Shown here: positions 9,224 through 16,548 of the stretch, piece by piece
Numbering within the stretch: position 1 is the stretch's first letter
Layout of the letters: each line of letters opens with the position of its first letter
Assembly (NCBI GenBank): GCA_030750765.1
Contig: JASMHM010000003.1
Span: 1 to 64,000 of the forward strand
Length of the DNA stretch: 64,000 nucleotides
Direction of reading: 5' to 3'
DNA from: Candidatus Woesearchaeota archaeon
GTDB lineage: Archaea; Nanobdellota; Nanobdellia; Woesearchaeales; ARS49
Made by a program: the position numbers and the translations under genes
The notes under the pieces: model-generated
Databases searched by the model: none
Seen by the model: only the letters and a program-made list of their open reading frames with translations
What the model was told of the DNA's origin: nothing

Positions 9224-9477
9224 TGCCCGACTTCTTACAAACATTCTCGATTCCAGAACATGTTGAAGAGATACCTTCAGACGAAGCACCCACCGAAGAT
9301 ACTGCAGGAAGATTAATAGAGGAATTGGACGCAAAATACGAAGTTTTCAAAAGCAAAGACGTTGCGTTTCACCTTCCTAGACCCATAACTGTGATCGGTA
9401 CAGACGCTGAGGCAGCCGAGATAGTGCAAGAGATAGCTCCCGTGTACTCTCCTGGCCCCATACAGGGAAAAACCTAA
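9223..9477 (+). CDS. Small acidic protein, unknown
   Basis: 84 residues, starting on the last base of the rpoL stop (TAATG), so it is translated from the rpoL message. It is acidic, with an ordered C-terminal half (ITVIGTDAEAAEIVQEIAPV). I do not recognise it. Coupling to rpoL may simply reflect operon packing. Confidence 0.6.
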   Translation: MPDFLQTFSIPEHVEEIPSDEAPTEDTAGRLIEELDAKYEVFKSKDVAFHLPRPITVIGTDAEAAEIVQEIAPVYSPGPIQGKT

Positions 9478-9509
9478 AACTATTTATCTTCTAGAGCGTG
9501 CCCAAAGCC

Positions 9510-10010
9510 ATGTTCGTACGTGTCAAGAAAATATCTGGGAATGACTATGCCTATCTTGTGGAGAATGCATGGACAAAATACGGCACTAGACAGCGAGTGA
9601 CTGCCTATCTCGGCAAAGTTATCCGACCAAAAACAGTAGAAGAGTATCCGTATCCTGAACTTAAGAATCATAAGCAAGCTATCCAAGAACTCATCAAAAG
9701 AGAGCTACAAAATAAGGGCTTCAAAGAAGAAGACAAGCTGTGGGTGCTGGAAGACTTATCTGTAAACCTAGAAAGCGGCGAAGTAAAGAAGAAAAACAAG
9801 GATGTTGCTCTAGGGATGAACGAAGGATTTCTCACCAAAGCAACATACCAACAAGCTTTGCACTTCAAGCTCGGCGAAACTCATGATGAGAGTGCAAAGG
9901 CGCTAGCAGCCGCCTGCTTGGAAGCAGGCATCAAACTTTCAGATGCAGCATTTGTGAGATTGTTCGAACTACAACAACCCCAAGAAACCACCACTAAAGT
10001 AGAGTATTGA
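9510..10010 (+). CDS. Conserved-looking basic protein, unknown
   Basis: 166 residues from the ATG at 9510, which is 27 nt below TATTTAT at 9481-9487; the track uses a GTG at 9498. The N-terminal beta-rich part (FVRVKKISGNDYAYLVENAW) looks like the start of transposase-like or RNA-binding beta domains, followed by charged helices. No catalytic motif is seen. It stands alone between two promoters. Confidence 0.6.
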   Translation: MFVRVKKISGNDYAYLVENAWTKYGTRQRVTAYLGKVIRPKTVEEYPYPELKNHKQAIQELIKRELQNKGFKEEDKLWVLEDLSVNLESGEVKKKNKDVALGMNEGFLTKATYQQALHFKLGETHDESAKALAAACLEAGIKLSDAAFVRLFELQQPQETTTKVEY

Positions 10011-10053
10011 AGGTTTCACAACATTTTTAAAGAACCTCTTGATCCAAAGCCTC

Positions 10054-10749
10054 ATGGTTCCAAAACATATAGGCTTCATTCTCGACGGCAACAGAAGACT
10101 TGCTAAGCGATTAATGGTCAAACCATGGAAAGGCCACGAGTGGGGTAAAGACAAAGTATTGAAAGTGCTTGATTGGACCAAAAAACTAGGAGTGGAAGAG
10201 ATAACCTTCTACGCCTTAAGCATCCAAAACCTAGGAAGACCAAAACAAGAACTCGACCACATCATGAGACTAGCCCAAGAAGGCTTTGAGGAACTCAAAA
10301 CAAAGGCAGCAGACCTCAAAGAAGAAGGCGTGCGTATCAACATCATCGGACGCACACAATTACTACCCGCATCCTTACAACAGACCATCAAAGAATTGAT
10401 GGAACTCACGAAAAACAACACCAAAAGAATGGTCAATTTTGCGCTTGCGTATGGTGGCAGGGAAGAAGTCATAGATGCAGTTACCAACATAGCCAAACAA
10501 GTAAAGGAAGGCAAGCTAGACATTGACGCCATCAACGAAGAAAGTTTTTCTGAAAACCTCTACAGTAAAGGAGAGCCAGACCTTATCATACGGACGGGCG
10601 GAGACAAGAGAACAAGCAATTTCTTACCCTGGCAGTCCATCTACTCAGAATGGTTCTTCCTAGACAAGTTCTGGCCAGAATTCGAAGAGGCAGACCTTCT
10701 TGCCGTCGTGGAAGAATACGGACAGCGCGAAAGACGCCACGGAAAGTAG
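10054..10749 (+). CDS. uppS: cis-Prenyltransferase (undecaprenyl/polyprenyl diphosphate synthase)
   Basis: 231 residues from the ATG at 10054. Family hallmarks are all present: HIGFILDGNRRLAKR with the catalytic Asp, GHEWGKDKV, EITFYALSIQNLGRP, and the C-terminal RTGGDKRTSNFLPWQ plus IYSEWFF. It makes the long cis-polyprenyl diphosphate that becomes dolichol-like carrier lipid for glycosylation, and so supplies the two glycosyltransferases at 28-31 kb. The TATA-like TTTTTAA at about 10024-10030 is at leaderless distance. Confidence 0.94.
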   Translation: MVPKHIGFILDGNRRLAKRLMVKPWKGHEWGKDKVLKVLDWTKKLGVEEITFYALSIQNLGRPKQELDHIMRLAQEGFEELKTKAADLKEEGVRINIIGRTQLLPASLQQTIKELMELTKNNTKRMVNFALAYGGREEVIDAVTNIAKQVKEGKLDIDAINEESFSENLYSKGEPDLIIRTGGDKRTSNFLPWQSIYSEWFFLDKFWPEFEEADLLAVVEEYGQRERRHGK

Positions 10750-10800
10750 CAAAGCTTATATACTTCTTCGTCCTTATATAATAGTTACAAAAAGGTTCTT

Positions 10801-11124
10801 ATGGCAAAAGTAAAAGATCTAGCAACAGTTCTGACCGTCGGTCTAGGCACTATTGCGTTCGGAGTCACGAGCGTTGTTATCGCCGTTTCAGTAGCCCACG
10901 GAATGTGGCAGGAAAACCGAGTATGGTATCGTAACATGAGTAAGGCCAAAGTAGGCATGAGCATACAAGACGGACAACCCGGTCAAAGCGTGGCCGACCA
11001 AGCAGACTTCTGCCGCAGAGCAGGAATCGACCCCTGCCACATCAACTATGAAGGCCGTATGGACCTCAGAAAAGTAGACTCTGCTAAACTCGCAAGAGCC
11101 GTAGAGAGCTACAAACGCAACTAG
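10801..11124 (+). CDS. Small single-pass membrane protein, unknown
   Basis: 107 residues. A hydrophobic segment at about residues 8-31 is followed by a polar domain with two Cys (DFCRRAGIDPCHINYEG) that could form a disulfide outside the cell. It resembles the signal-anchor proteins at 47-60 kb in layout but lacks their Thr-Gly motif. A TATA box (TTATATAA, about 10774-10781) lies about 24 nt upstream. Confidence 0.6.
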   Translation: MAKVKDLATVLTVGLGTIAFGVTSVVIAVSVAHGMWQENRVWYRNMSKAKVGMSIQDGQPGQSVADQADFCRRAGIDPCHINYEGRMDLRKVDSAKLARAVESYKRN

Positions 11125-11139
11125 CCAGATAAGCAATAA

Positions 11140-11148
11140 CTATTTATA
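11140..11148 (+). promoter_or_regulatory. TATA box of the aspartokinase leader transcript
   Basis: CTATTTATA centred 26.5 nt above the ATG of a 22-codon ORF and about 220 nt above the aspartokinase start. By the spacing rule of this genome, transcription begins exactly at that small ORF. Confidence 0.6.
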
Positions 11149-11170
11149 CTTCTCTAACTTCTATAATTAC

Positions 11171-11239
11171 ATGAATTTAGTACTAGGAGCCAATGCAGGC
11201 GTTCTACCTAGTACTACTACAATGAAGCCAACGGCTTAA
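11171..11239 (+). CDS. Putative 22-residue leader peptide
   Basis: The ORF begins at the predicted transcription start (leaderless ATG) and reads MNLVLGANAGVLPSTTTMKPTA, then TAA. The C-terminal half has four Thr codons plus Met and Lys, all products of the pathway begun by aspartokinase, the gene downstream. The Pro-Ser-Thr-Thr codons form one arm of a 10-bp hairpin, and the last three codons lie in a second hairpin. This is the layout of an amino-acid attenuator leader. Expression and function are inference. Confidence 0.45.
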   Translation: MNLVLGANAGVLPSTTTMKPTA

Positions 11240-11365
11240 GCCGTGACACCTTCTCTTCTTCACAAAAACTGAGTTTTTTTGGGCTGGTAACCCTCTACAA
11301 TTTCTCGGCGGTGAGAAGCAAGATCGTGTTGGATGTTTGGTAACAACGATAGAGAGGAGGCTATC
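11178..11365 (+). promoter_or_regulatory. Structured leader RNA of the aspartokinase-like gene
   Basis: Read from the sequence: (1) TAGTACTAGG (11178-11187) pairs with CCTAGTACTA (11207-11216). (2) AAGCC/GGCTT (11225-11237) and ACGGC/GCCGT (11231-11244) share bases and cannot form together. (3) AAAAAC/GTTTTT with a T7 tract at 11274-11280. (4) TTCTC/GAGAA near 11300-11320. (5) ATCGTGTT/AACAACGAT near 11322-11350. (6) GATAG/CTATC (11348-11365) holding the Shine-Dalgarno AGAGGAGG in its loop. A cis-regulatory role is inferred. Confidence 0.5.
11274..11280 (+). terminator. T7 tract, possible leader terminator
   Basis: Seven T residues follow a weak A-rich stem between the leader ORF and the aspartokinase start. 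Archaeal RNA polymerase can terminate on short U tracts without a strong hairpin, so this could be an attenuation point. It could also be read through. Confidence 0.35.
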
Positions 11366-12106
11366 ATGATAGTGATAAAAATAGGCGGAAGTGTGCTCGC
11401 CAACGAGGCACGATATCAGCAGATGGCCAGGAACATAAAGCAGCTGCAAGATGACGTGTGTGTGGTGGTGAGTGCGAGACAAGGAGAGACGGAAGAAAGA
11501 ATTAGAGAGATACGAGCAGAAGACGAGGCACAGCTTCGGCTAGCCCTAGCTGGGGACCAGGAGTATGCCACATACAACGTACCTGAGGTAGCCAGACACA
11601 TGGTGCAAGGAGAGATTGACAGCGCCCATCGTCTGGCACAGTACATTGACGGAGCAGAGATCGTGGTACAGGACGGTAGGTTCCCTATCATCGCCAACCA
11701 CAGCTATCTCTGTGGACGCGTGGAAGAGGTAAAGGAATGGCAACCCAAAGGAAAGTGCGCGGTGATTGCAGGGTATGGTGCTATCAATGGCGCAAACGAA
11801 GTAGTGTTACTAGGAAGGAATTCCAGCGATCTCGTTGCAGCCTGGATGGCACGCATCGTAGACGCACAAAGACTCGTGTACGTCAAAGACGTAGAGGAAG
11901 TGTTTGCAGACTTTGGTAGTGATAACCAAAGAATGCTCGACCACATCAGCCTGGCAGAAGCCAGAAAGGCAGGAAAAGTGCTGGACGCGCGTATTTGTGA
12001 TGTTATAGAAGAACAACGCTTTGACGTGCGCATCGGTCACTTTGAGAACATAGAAGACCTTGCCGAAGGAAGAGGAGGAACGTGCATCCAAACAACAGCT
12101 TTATAA
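11366..12106 (+). CDS. Aspartokinase-like amino acid kinase
   Basis: 246 residues from the ATG at 11366, preceded by AGAGGAGG. The amino acid kinase fold is clear: IVIKIGGSVLA at the N-terminus, VVVSARQGET, IAGYGAINGANEVVLLGRNSSD (nucleotide/substrate loop) and VYVKDVEEVFADF. There is no C-terminal ACT domain, so feedback inhibition by Lys or Thr through ACT is not expected and control may be at the RNA leader. Aspartokinase phosphorylates Asp to start Lys/Thr/Met synthesis. The catalytic-domain-only length also fits related kinases, so the exact substrate is not certain. The next gene, rpl1, has its own promoter. Confidence 0.75.
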   Translation: MIVIKIGGSVLANEARYQQMARNIKQLQDDVCVVVSARQGETEERIREIRAEDEAQLRLALAGDQEYATYNVPEVARHMVQGEIDSAHRLAQYIDGAEIVVQDGRFPIIANHSYLCGRVEEVKEWQPKGKCAVIAGYGAINGANEVVLLGRNSSDLVAAWMARIVDAQRLVYVKDVEEVFADFGSDNQRMLDHISLAEARKAGKVLDARICDVIEEQRFDVRIGHFENIEDLAEGRGGTCIQTTAL

Positions 12107-12141
12107 ACGGAGGGCCAACCTACAACATAACCCGAATACTA

Positions 12142-12164
12142 CCATGCGTCGCATGGCAGGAGGG
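12142..12164 (+). promoter_or_regulatory. Hairpin and Shine-Dalgarno in the rpl1 leader
   Basis: TATA box TTTATAAA at 12100-12107 predicts a start near 12130, leaving a 38-nt leader. In it CCATGC pairs with GCATGG (12142-12156, loop GTC), directly followed by AGGAGGG (12158-12164) and the rpl1 ATG. In other archaea L1 represses its own operon by binding its mRNA. This hairpin does not match the published Methanococcus L1 site as I remember it, so a repressor role is only a suggestion. Confidence 0.4.
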
Positions 12165-12167
12165 ACT

Positions 12168-12818
12168 ATGAAAGAAGCATTCCTAAAAGCGTGGAAGACT
12201 GCAAAAGAAGGCTCACCTAAACGAAAGTTTACACAATCTGGCGAGCTAATCATCACGCTGAAAGATCTTGACATAAAAAAGCAAGACAATCAGATAGATG
12301 TGTTCTTACAGCTACCTCACGCTACCGGAAAGAAGATCAAACTCTGCGCCCTTGTAGGCCCAGAATTGGCAGCACAAGCAAAAGAAGCTTGTGACACCGT
12401 CATCCTAGCAGAAGAGTTCAAAACCTACAAAGACAAGAAGGTGTTGAAGAAACTAGCAGAAGACCACGATCATTTCATCGCACAAGCAAACATCATGGCA
12501 GACGTTGCCAAGACCTTTGGAAAGATTTTCGGACCAAAAGGAAAGATGCCCAACCCAAAAGCAGGATGTGTGGTGCCACCAAACGCAAACATCAAACAAA
12601 TAACCGACAGACTCAGAAAGCTCACTAGACTTCTTACTAGAAACCAGTTCAACACCAAATCGTTGATTGGTAAGGAAGACCAAGACGATGCAGAAGTGGT
12701 AGACAACTGCATTGCCATCTACAACCAAGTGCTCTCAAACTTACCAGGAGAAAAAGCCAACATCAAGAGTGTGCTGCTAAAAACAAGCATGGGCAAGCCC
12801 GTGAAGGTGAAAGTATGA
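12168..12818 (+). CDS. rpl1: Ribosomal protein L1
   Basis: 216 residues from ATG 12168. An in-frame ATG at 12144 would add MRRMAGGT and lies inside the hairpin, so 12168, with its Shine-Dalgarno, is preferred. L1 forms the stalk at the ribosomal E site. The signature FGPKGKMPNPKAG is present, as is the typical archaeal ending. It opens the L1-L10-L12 operon, and its TGA overlaps the L10 ATG. Confidence 0.95.
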   Translation: MKEAFLKAWKTAKEGSPKRKFTQSGELIITLKDLDIKKQDNQIDVFLQLPHATGKKIKLCALVGPELAAQAKEACDTVILAEEFKTYKDKKVLKKLAEDHDHFIAQANIMADVAKTFGKIFGPKGKMPNPKAGCVVPPNANIKQITDRLRKLTRLLTRNQFNTKSLIGKEDQDDAEVVDNCIAIYNQVLSNLPGEKANIKSVLLKTSMGKPVKVKV

Positions 12819-13750
12819 GCGAAAAACCTAAAGCTCGCGTGAGCGAATCAAAAAAGAAGCGCGTCAAGGAACTCATCGAGATACTCAAGGCTAACACCGC
12901 CATAGGCATTGCAGACCTAGAAAGCCTACCTGCAGGCGCCATGGCAAAGATCAAGAAAAACCTACGAGGCAAAGCCAAGATCATCGTAAGTAAGAAACCA
13001 CTCATCGAGATAGCCATCAAAGAAGCAGGCATCGACAAGCTCGACCAACTACTAGAACACAAAACCGTGATGCCCGCGTTTGTCGTAGGCAAAGAAGATC
13101 CATTCAAGATTTACGCCGCCATCAAAAAGGGCAAGACCAAAGCACCAGCCAAAGAAGGACAAGTAGCTCCCACAGACATCGTCGTTCCAGCAGGACCTAC
13201 CTCCTTCACACCCGGGCCCATCATCTCAGAACTAGCCCAACTAAAAATCAAAGCAGGCGTAGAAGAAGGCAAGATAGCCATCAAAGAAGACGCACACGTC
13301 ATAAAGGAAGGAGAGACCTTTAGCCCAGAACTTGCAGGCATGCTCTCACGACTGGGCATCCAACCCATGGAAATCGGACTGAACGTGAAAGCCATGTACG
13401 AAAAAGGCATGATCTATGCTAAAGATGTTTTGGGCATTGACGAAGACCAACTCATAGCAGACATCACACTCGCAGCACAACAAAGCATGAACCTGGCAAT
13501 AGAAGCAGGCGTTGTTAACAGCACGACAAGCGTGATGTTGATAGAGAAAGCCGCTCGCCAAGCGAATGCGTTGCAAAGCGTTGTTGACGAGGCCAAACCT
13601 GAAGAGAAAAAAGAGGAAGCCAAAACAGAAGAGGCTAAACCTGAAGAAAAGGCAGCGGAAAAGCCTGAAGAGAAGGCCGAACCCGAGAAGAAAGAAGAAC
13701 CAGCGAAAGCTGAGAAAACCGATCAAACTAAAGATCAAGGAGGAAAATAG
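12815..13750 (+). CDS. rpl10: Ribosomal protein L10 (P0)
   Basis: 311 residues. L10 anchors the L12 stalk dimers. The N-terminal rRNA-binding domain (VKELIEILKANTAIGIADLE) is followed by the archaeal insertion and helices that bind L12. The last about 55 residues are a low-complexity Lys/Glu/Ala/Pro tail (KPEEKAAEKPEEKAEPEK). Archaeal L10 ends in charged segments, but this tail lacks an obvious terminal L12-like motif. It is coupled to L1 by ATGA and followed directly by L12. Confidence 0.95.
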   Translation: MSEKPKARVSESKKKRVKELIEILKANTAIGIADLESLPAGAMAKIKKNLRGKAKIIVSKKPLIEIAIKEAGIDKLDQLLEHKTVMPAFVVGKEDPFKIYAAIKKGKTKAPAKEGQVAPTDIVVPAGPTSFTPGPIISELAQLKIKAGVEEGKIAIKEDAHVIKEGETFSPELAGMLSRLGIQPMEIGLNVKAMYEKGMIYAKDVLGIDEDQLIADITLAAQQSMNLAIEAGVVNSTTSVMLIEKAARQANALQSVVDEAKPEEKKEEAKTEEAKPEEKAAEKPEEKAEPEKKEEPAKAEKTDQTKDQGGK

Positions 13751-14041
13751 ATGGAATATGTATATGCGGCACTGTTGATCCACAAAGCCGGTGGCAAAGT
13801 GGAAGAGGCTAGTGTGAAGAAGGTATTGGAAGCCGCGGGCATCCAACCTGACGAAGCCAGATTGAAGGCTTTGTGCGCAGCGCTACAAGACGTCAACATT
13901 GACGAAGCTGTAGAAAAAGCAGCAACCGTAGCAGCCCCTGCAGGCGACGCCGCACCCAAAGAGGAAAAGAAGAAAGAAGAGAAAAAAGAAGAAGTGAACG
14001 AAGAACAGGCAGCAGCCGGTTTGAGCGCACTCTTCGGATAG
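13751..14041 (+). CDS. rpl12: Ribosomal protein L12 (P1 type)
   Basis: 96 residues, the archaeal P1-type stalk protein that recruits GTPase factors. It has the N-terminal dimerisation helices ([15 protein letters not shown]), an Ala/Pro hinge, a Lys/Glu stretch and the conserved tail ending AAGLSALFG. It starts right after the L10 stop, with GGAGG in the end of L10 serving as Shine-Dalgarno. Confidence 0.95.
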   Translation: MEYVYAALLIHKAGGKVEEASVKKVLEAAGIQPDEARLKALCAALQDVNIDEAVEKAATVAAPAGDAAPKEEKKKEEKKEEVNEEQAAAGLSALFG

Positions 14042-14048
14042 ACCCACC

Positions 14049-14816
14049 ATGGAGGCAAAGATCAACGCCCTCAAACGTAGTCTGGAAGAGCTAGGCAGCA
14101 CTATCCGCGACGCGATAGCAAAGAGGAGGGCAACAGGGAAGCAGATCGCTTCAAAGATCAACCAAACCAAGGAGCTCAGAACAGAAAGGAACGAGCTCAC
14201 GGATGCCGTCAAGGATCTCAAACAACAGCGTAGACAGCAGAATAAAAAACTGAAGAGCGCGCTGGACAAAGTACGCAGCATTCCTCGAGAAAAAACTAAC
14301 TCTGCCGGTCTCAAGAAAAGAATTGATGATCTAGAGTATGAGCTGGAAACCGAAGCACCATCGTATGCACAAGAGCAAAAGATGATGAAGCAGATCAACA
14401 CACTACGAAAAGAGTTCAAAGCAGCGCAAGCACAGGAAGCGCTAAACAAAGACCGCGCCGTACTCAAAGATGATCTCACTGCCACTCGCGGAGAGGCAGA
14501 CGAAACGCACAAGAACATCCAAACTAAAGCGCAAGACAGCCAGGAAAGGCACGAGAAAATTATCACGCTCAACAAAGAAATAGACACGCTAAAAGCAGAA
14601 GAAGACAAGATCAAAAAAGAGATTGACGACAATACAACAGAAGAGGCCAAACAAAAAGTTCAGCTTAAGAAACTCATGAAAGAGGCCGGCATCGAAGAAG
14701 AACCAGATGCTAAAAGTCTTAAAAAGAAACTGCACGACAAGAAAAAGGTTGCAGAAACCAAACTCGCCAAAGGAGAGAAGCTCACGACTGATGATCTTCT
14801 AGCCTTACAAGGATGA
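14049..14816 (+). CDS. Archaeal coiled-coil protein (COG1340-like)
   Basis: 255 residues, almost wholly heptad-patterned coiled coil with high Lys, Glu and Gln. The layout and composition match the uncharacterised archaeal coiled-coil family COG1340, often found near translation genes. It follows L12 by 7 nt and overlaps the next gene by 4 nt (ATGA), so it belongs to the ribosomal stalk operon. A ribosome-linked role is plausible from context only. Confidence 0.65.
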   Translation: MEAKINALKRSLEELGSTIRDAIAKRRATGKQIASKINQTKELRTERNELTDAVKDLKQQRRQQNKKLKSALDKVRSIPREKTNSAGLKKRIDDLEYELETEAPSYAQEQKMMKQINTLRKEFKAAQAQEALNKDRAVLKDDLTATRGEADETHKNIQTKAQDSQERHEKIITLNKEIDTLKAEEDKIKKEIDDNTTEEAKQKVQLKKLMKEAGIEEEPDAKSLKKKLHDKKKVAETKLAKGEKLTTDDLLALQG

Positions 14817-15121
14817 AAGTTGCGGGACAGATTGCGGACATCTCAGAAGCAATAAGTGGAGAGACTGAAAAAGCTATTAAGGTGCTTACACCGCTGGTGA
14901 TTTGTGACCCTGTTAAGAACGTGAGAGACGCAGGAATCTCCGCCCTCCTTGCCCAGCCCTGGATTGGCCCTTGGAAGGTCAGAGGAGGCAGGATGGCAGA
15001 CGGACAGCTGATGCTCAAACTAAGCGAAGATGACAAAACTTTTGTGTGGGCTATTGTTGATGAGGCTCCAAAAGAGTATCAAAACAAACCTGCAACATAC
15101 CATCCCTTTGAGGTAGAATAA
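14813..15121 (+). CDS. Small protein, unknown
   Basis: 102 residues, coupled to the coiled-coil gene by an ATGA overlap. The N-terminal helix and the ALLAQPWIGPWKVRGG segment give no recognised family. It ends the rightward operon, 2 nt before the convergent S27ae stop. Confidence 0.6.
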   Translation: MKVAGQIADISEAISGETEKAIKVLTPLVICDPVKNVRDAGISALLAQPWIGPWKVRGGRMADGQLMLKLSEDDKTFVWAIVDEAPKEYQNKPATYHPFEVE

Positions 15122-15123
15122 AT

Positions 15124-15321
15124 CTATTGCGACTTAGCAAACTCTGTGTACTTACAATTGCCACAGTGTTTTCTTTCCTTGTGCACTGCTAAGAAATATC
15201 CTGCGCCACATTTGGGGCAGTGTGGGTTGACACGCGTTACCGTGTCTCCTTTAACTTCATACAAGGGCTTTCGCGGCTTCTTCTTTTTTTCTGGCTTCTC
15301 ACTCTTCTTGTCGTCAGCCAT
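15124..15321 (-). CDS. rps27ae: Ribosomal protein S27ae
   Basis: 65 residues. A zinc ribbon CPKCGAGYFLAVHKERKHC..C is the S27ae signature; in eukaryotes this protein is made as a ubiquitin fusion. The N-terminus is Lys/Glu-rich (KKSEKPEKKKKPRKP). It is the last gene of a minus-strand operon with S24e, Spt4 and Rpo7, overlapping S24e by one base. Confidence 0.95.
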   Translation of the reverse strand: MADDKKSEKPEKKKKPRKPLYEVKGDTVTRVNPHCPKCGAGYFLAVHKERKHCGNCKYTEFAKSQ

Positions 15322-15737
15322 TATTCCTTACTCTCCGCTTTTCCCTCAGGTTTAGCTTCTGGCTTTGCTTCAGGTTTAGCCTCAGCCTTCTCTTCGGGTT
15401 TAGCTTCTGCTTTTTCCTCAGGCTTAGCTTCAGCTTTCGCATCTGGCTTGGCTTCTTCTTCGCCTTCCTTCTTTGGCTTTGCCTTTACTTTAGGTTGGAA
15501 TTTTTTGAGTGCTTCTTCGGTTTCGTACACGCATGCTTTGAATTCCGCGTGTGTCCTTCCATAATCAGATTGAATGGTTCGGATGACTACAACTTTAGCG
15601 TCGCACTTGCATTCTTTTGCTAATGCTTCTTGCAACTCTTTGTTTGAGGGTGTTGCCTTATCAAATACTAAACTGCCAGAAAGACAGTGGCGTTTGAGTA
15701 GTGGCTGAGCCTCCTTCTTGGTTATTTCGAGTTTCAT
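15321..15737 (-). CDS. rps24e: Ribosomal protein S24e with a repetitive tail
   Basis: 138 residues. The core (about 1-92) has the S24e features VVVIRTIQSDYGRTHAEFKA and VYETEEALKKFQPK. The last about 45 residues are a repeat of the type AEAKPEEK, absent from typical S24e. The start overlaps the Spt4 stop by 4 nt. Confidence 0.93.
   Translation of the reverse strand: MKLEITKKEAQPLLKRHCLSGSLVFDKATPSNKELQEALAKECKCDAKVVVIRTIQSDYGRTHAEFKACVYETEEALKKFQPKVKAKPKKEGEEEAKPDAKAEAKPEEKAEAKPEEKAEAKPEAKPEAKPEGKAESKE
15340..15460 (-). repeat. Low-complexity coding repeat in the S24e tail
   Basis: Imperfect units of about 12-24 nt encode alternating Ala-Lys-Pro-Glu. It lies in frame inside rps24e and is not CRISPR: units are degenerate and contiguous with no spacers. 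Confidence 0.7.
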
Positions 15738-15919
15738 CCTAATTTAATTGCGTACTCCCCTTCATATGTTATCTCTAACTCTTTAGCTATGTGACTGGTC
15801 TTGGAGTCCAAGATGTGTAGTCTTCCTTTGAATCCGTTGGCTAGCTGCTCAGACTTGCAGTTTGGGCATTGTGCCTCGGTGTAGAATAGTTTACATTGCT
15901 TGCAGATTTTTCGTTTCAT
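15734..15919 (-). CDS. spt4: Transcription elongation factor Spt4 (RpoE'')
   Basis: 61 residues. The zinc site is CKQCKLFYTEAQCPNC at the N-terminus, followed by the WxG-like beta core. Spt4 binds Spt5 and increases RNA polymerase processivity. Gene order Rpo7-Spt4-S24e-S27ae is a classical archaeal cluster. It overlaps Rpo7 by 4 nt. Confidence 0.93.
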   Translation of the reverse strand: MKRKICKQCKLFYTEAQCPNCKSEQLANGFKGRLHILDSKTSHIAKELEITYEGEYAIKLG

Positions 15920-16518
15920 TTTTTGGCCTCTTTTTCTTCTTTCTTCTTTTCTTTCTTTTCTTCCTTCTCTTCACCCGCTTCTTTTGCGGGTGCTTTCTCT
16001 GACCATTCTGGTTTTCCTAACCAGGGCTGTCTCATCGTCAACCCAATCTTTGGGTTTGCGATGTCTTTGTAAGAGACTGCGATGACTCGAGCAGTGCATA
16101 AGTCGCCCACTCGTAGCGTTCGCTTGGTGTCTCTTCCTAACAACACTTTGTCTTTGCTGAACGACACGAAATCGTCCATGGTCTGTGAAATGTGAATCAT
16201 ACCGTCTACTGGTCCCATCGTGAGGAAGGCACCGAAGTCTGTGATGTCTTTGATGCGGCCAAATACGACCTCTTGTAATTCGGGTCGTAGGGCGAGCACC
16301 TCAACAACTGCCTCATAGTAGGCTGCTCCGTCTCCTGCGATGATGGTTCCTTCTCCAACATCCTTCACGCCTAAGACATCTACAACAATACCAAGATGGG
16401 GGGCTATCAAACCCTCAAACTTGTTTCGTGCAGCCTTGGTCACTGCTACGTCTAAATCCTCCCCAAAAAATAGGGGTGGAACGCGTACGTGATCCCTTAG
16501 TTCGATCTTAAAGAACAT
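15916..16518 (-). CDS. rpo7: RNA polymerase subunit Rpo7 (E')
   Basis: 200 residues. The N-terminal tip domain (FFKIELRDHVRVPPLFFGED) is followed by an S1/OB domain (VFGRIKDITDFGAFLTMGPVDGMIH). Rpo7 with Rpo4 forms the stalk that binds emerging RNA. The C-terminal about 28 residues are a Lys/Glu-rich extension (EEKKEKKKEEKEAKK) beyond the normal end. A TATA-like box GTTTATAAAG at 16547-16556 would give a short leader of about 8 nt. Confidence 0.94.
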   Translation of the reverse strand: MFFKIELRDHVRVPPLFFGEDLDVAVTKAARNKFEGLIAPHLGIVVDVLGVKDVGEGTIIAGDGAAYYEAVVEVLALRPELQEVVFGRIKDITDFGAFLTMGPVDGMIHISQTMDDFVSFSKDKVLLGRDTKRTLRVGDLCTARVIAVSYKDIANPKIGLTMRQPWLGKPEWSEKAPAKEAGEEKEEKKEKKKEEKEAKK

Positions 16519-16548
16519 TTTGAGCTAAAACGAGAGTAAACAGGCGGT

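Noticed and set aside
11171-11365. Lysine riboswitch upstream of aspartokinase
   Set aside because: The leader lacks the conserved lysine aptamer core I would expect (for example the GAGGUGCG-type segments). A short match to the aptamer's 3' end (GGAGG, CTATC) is explained by the Shine-Dalgarno and its hairpin.
15340-15460. CRISPR array
   Set aside because: Repeats are short, imperfect, contiguous and in frame within rps24e. There are no spacers and no cas genes.
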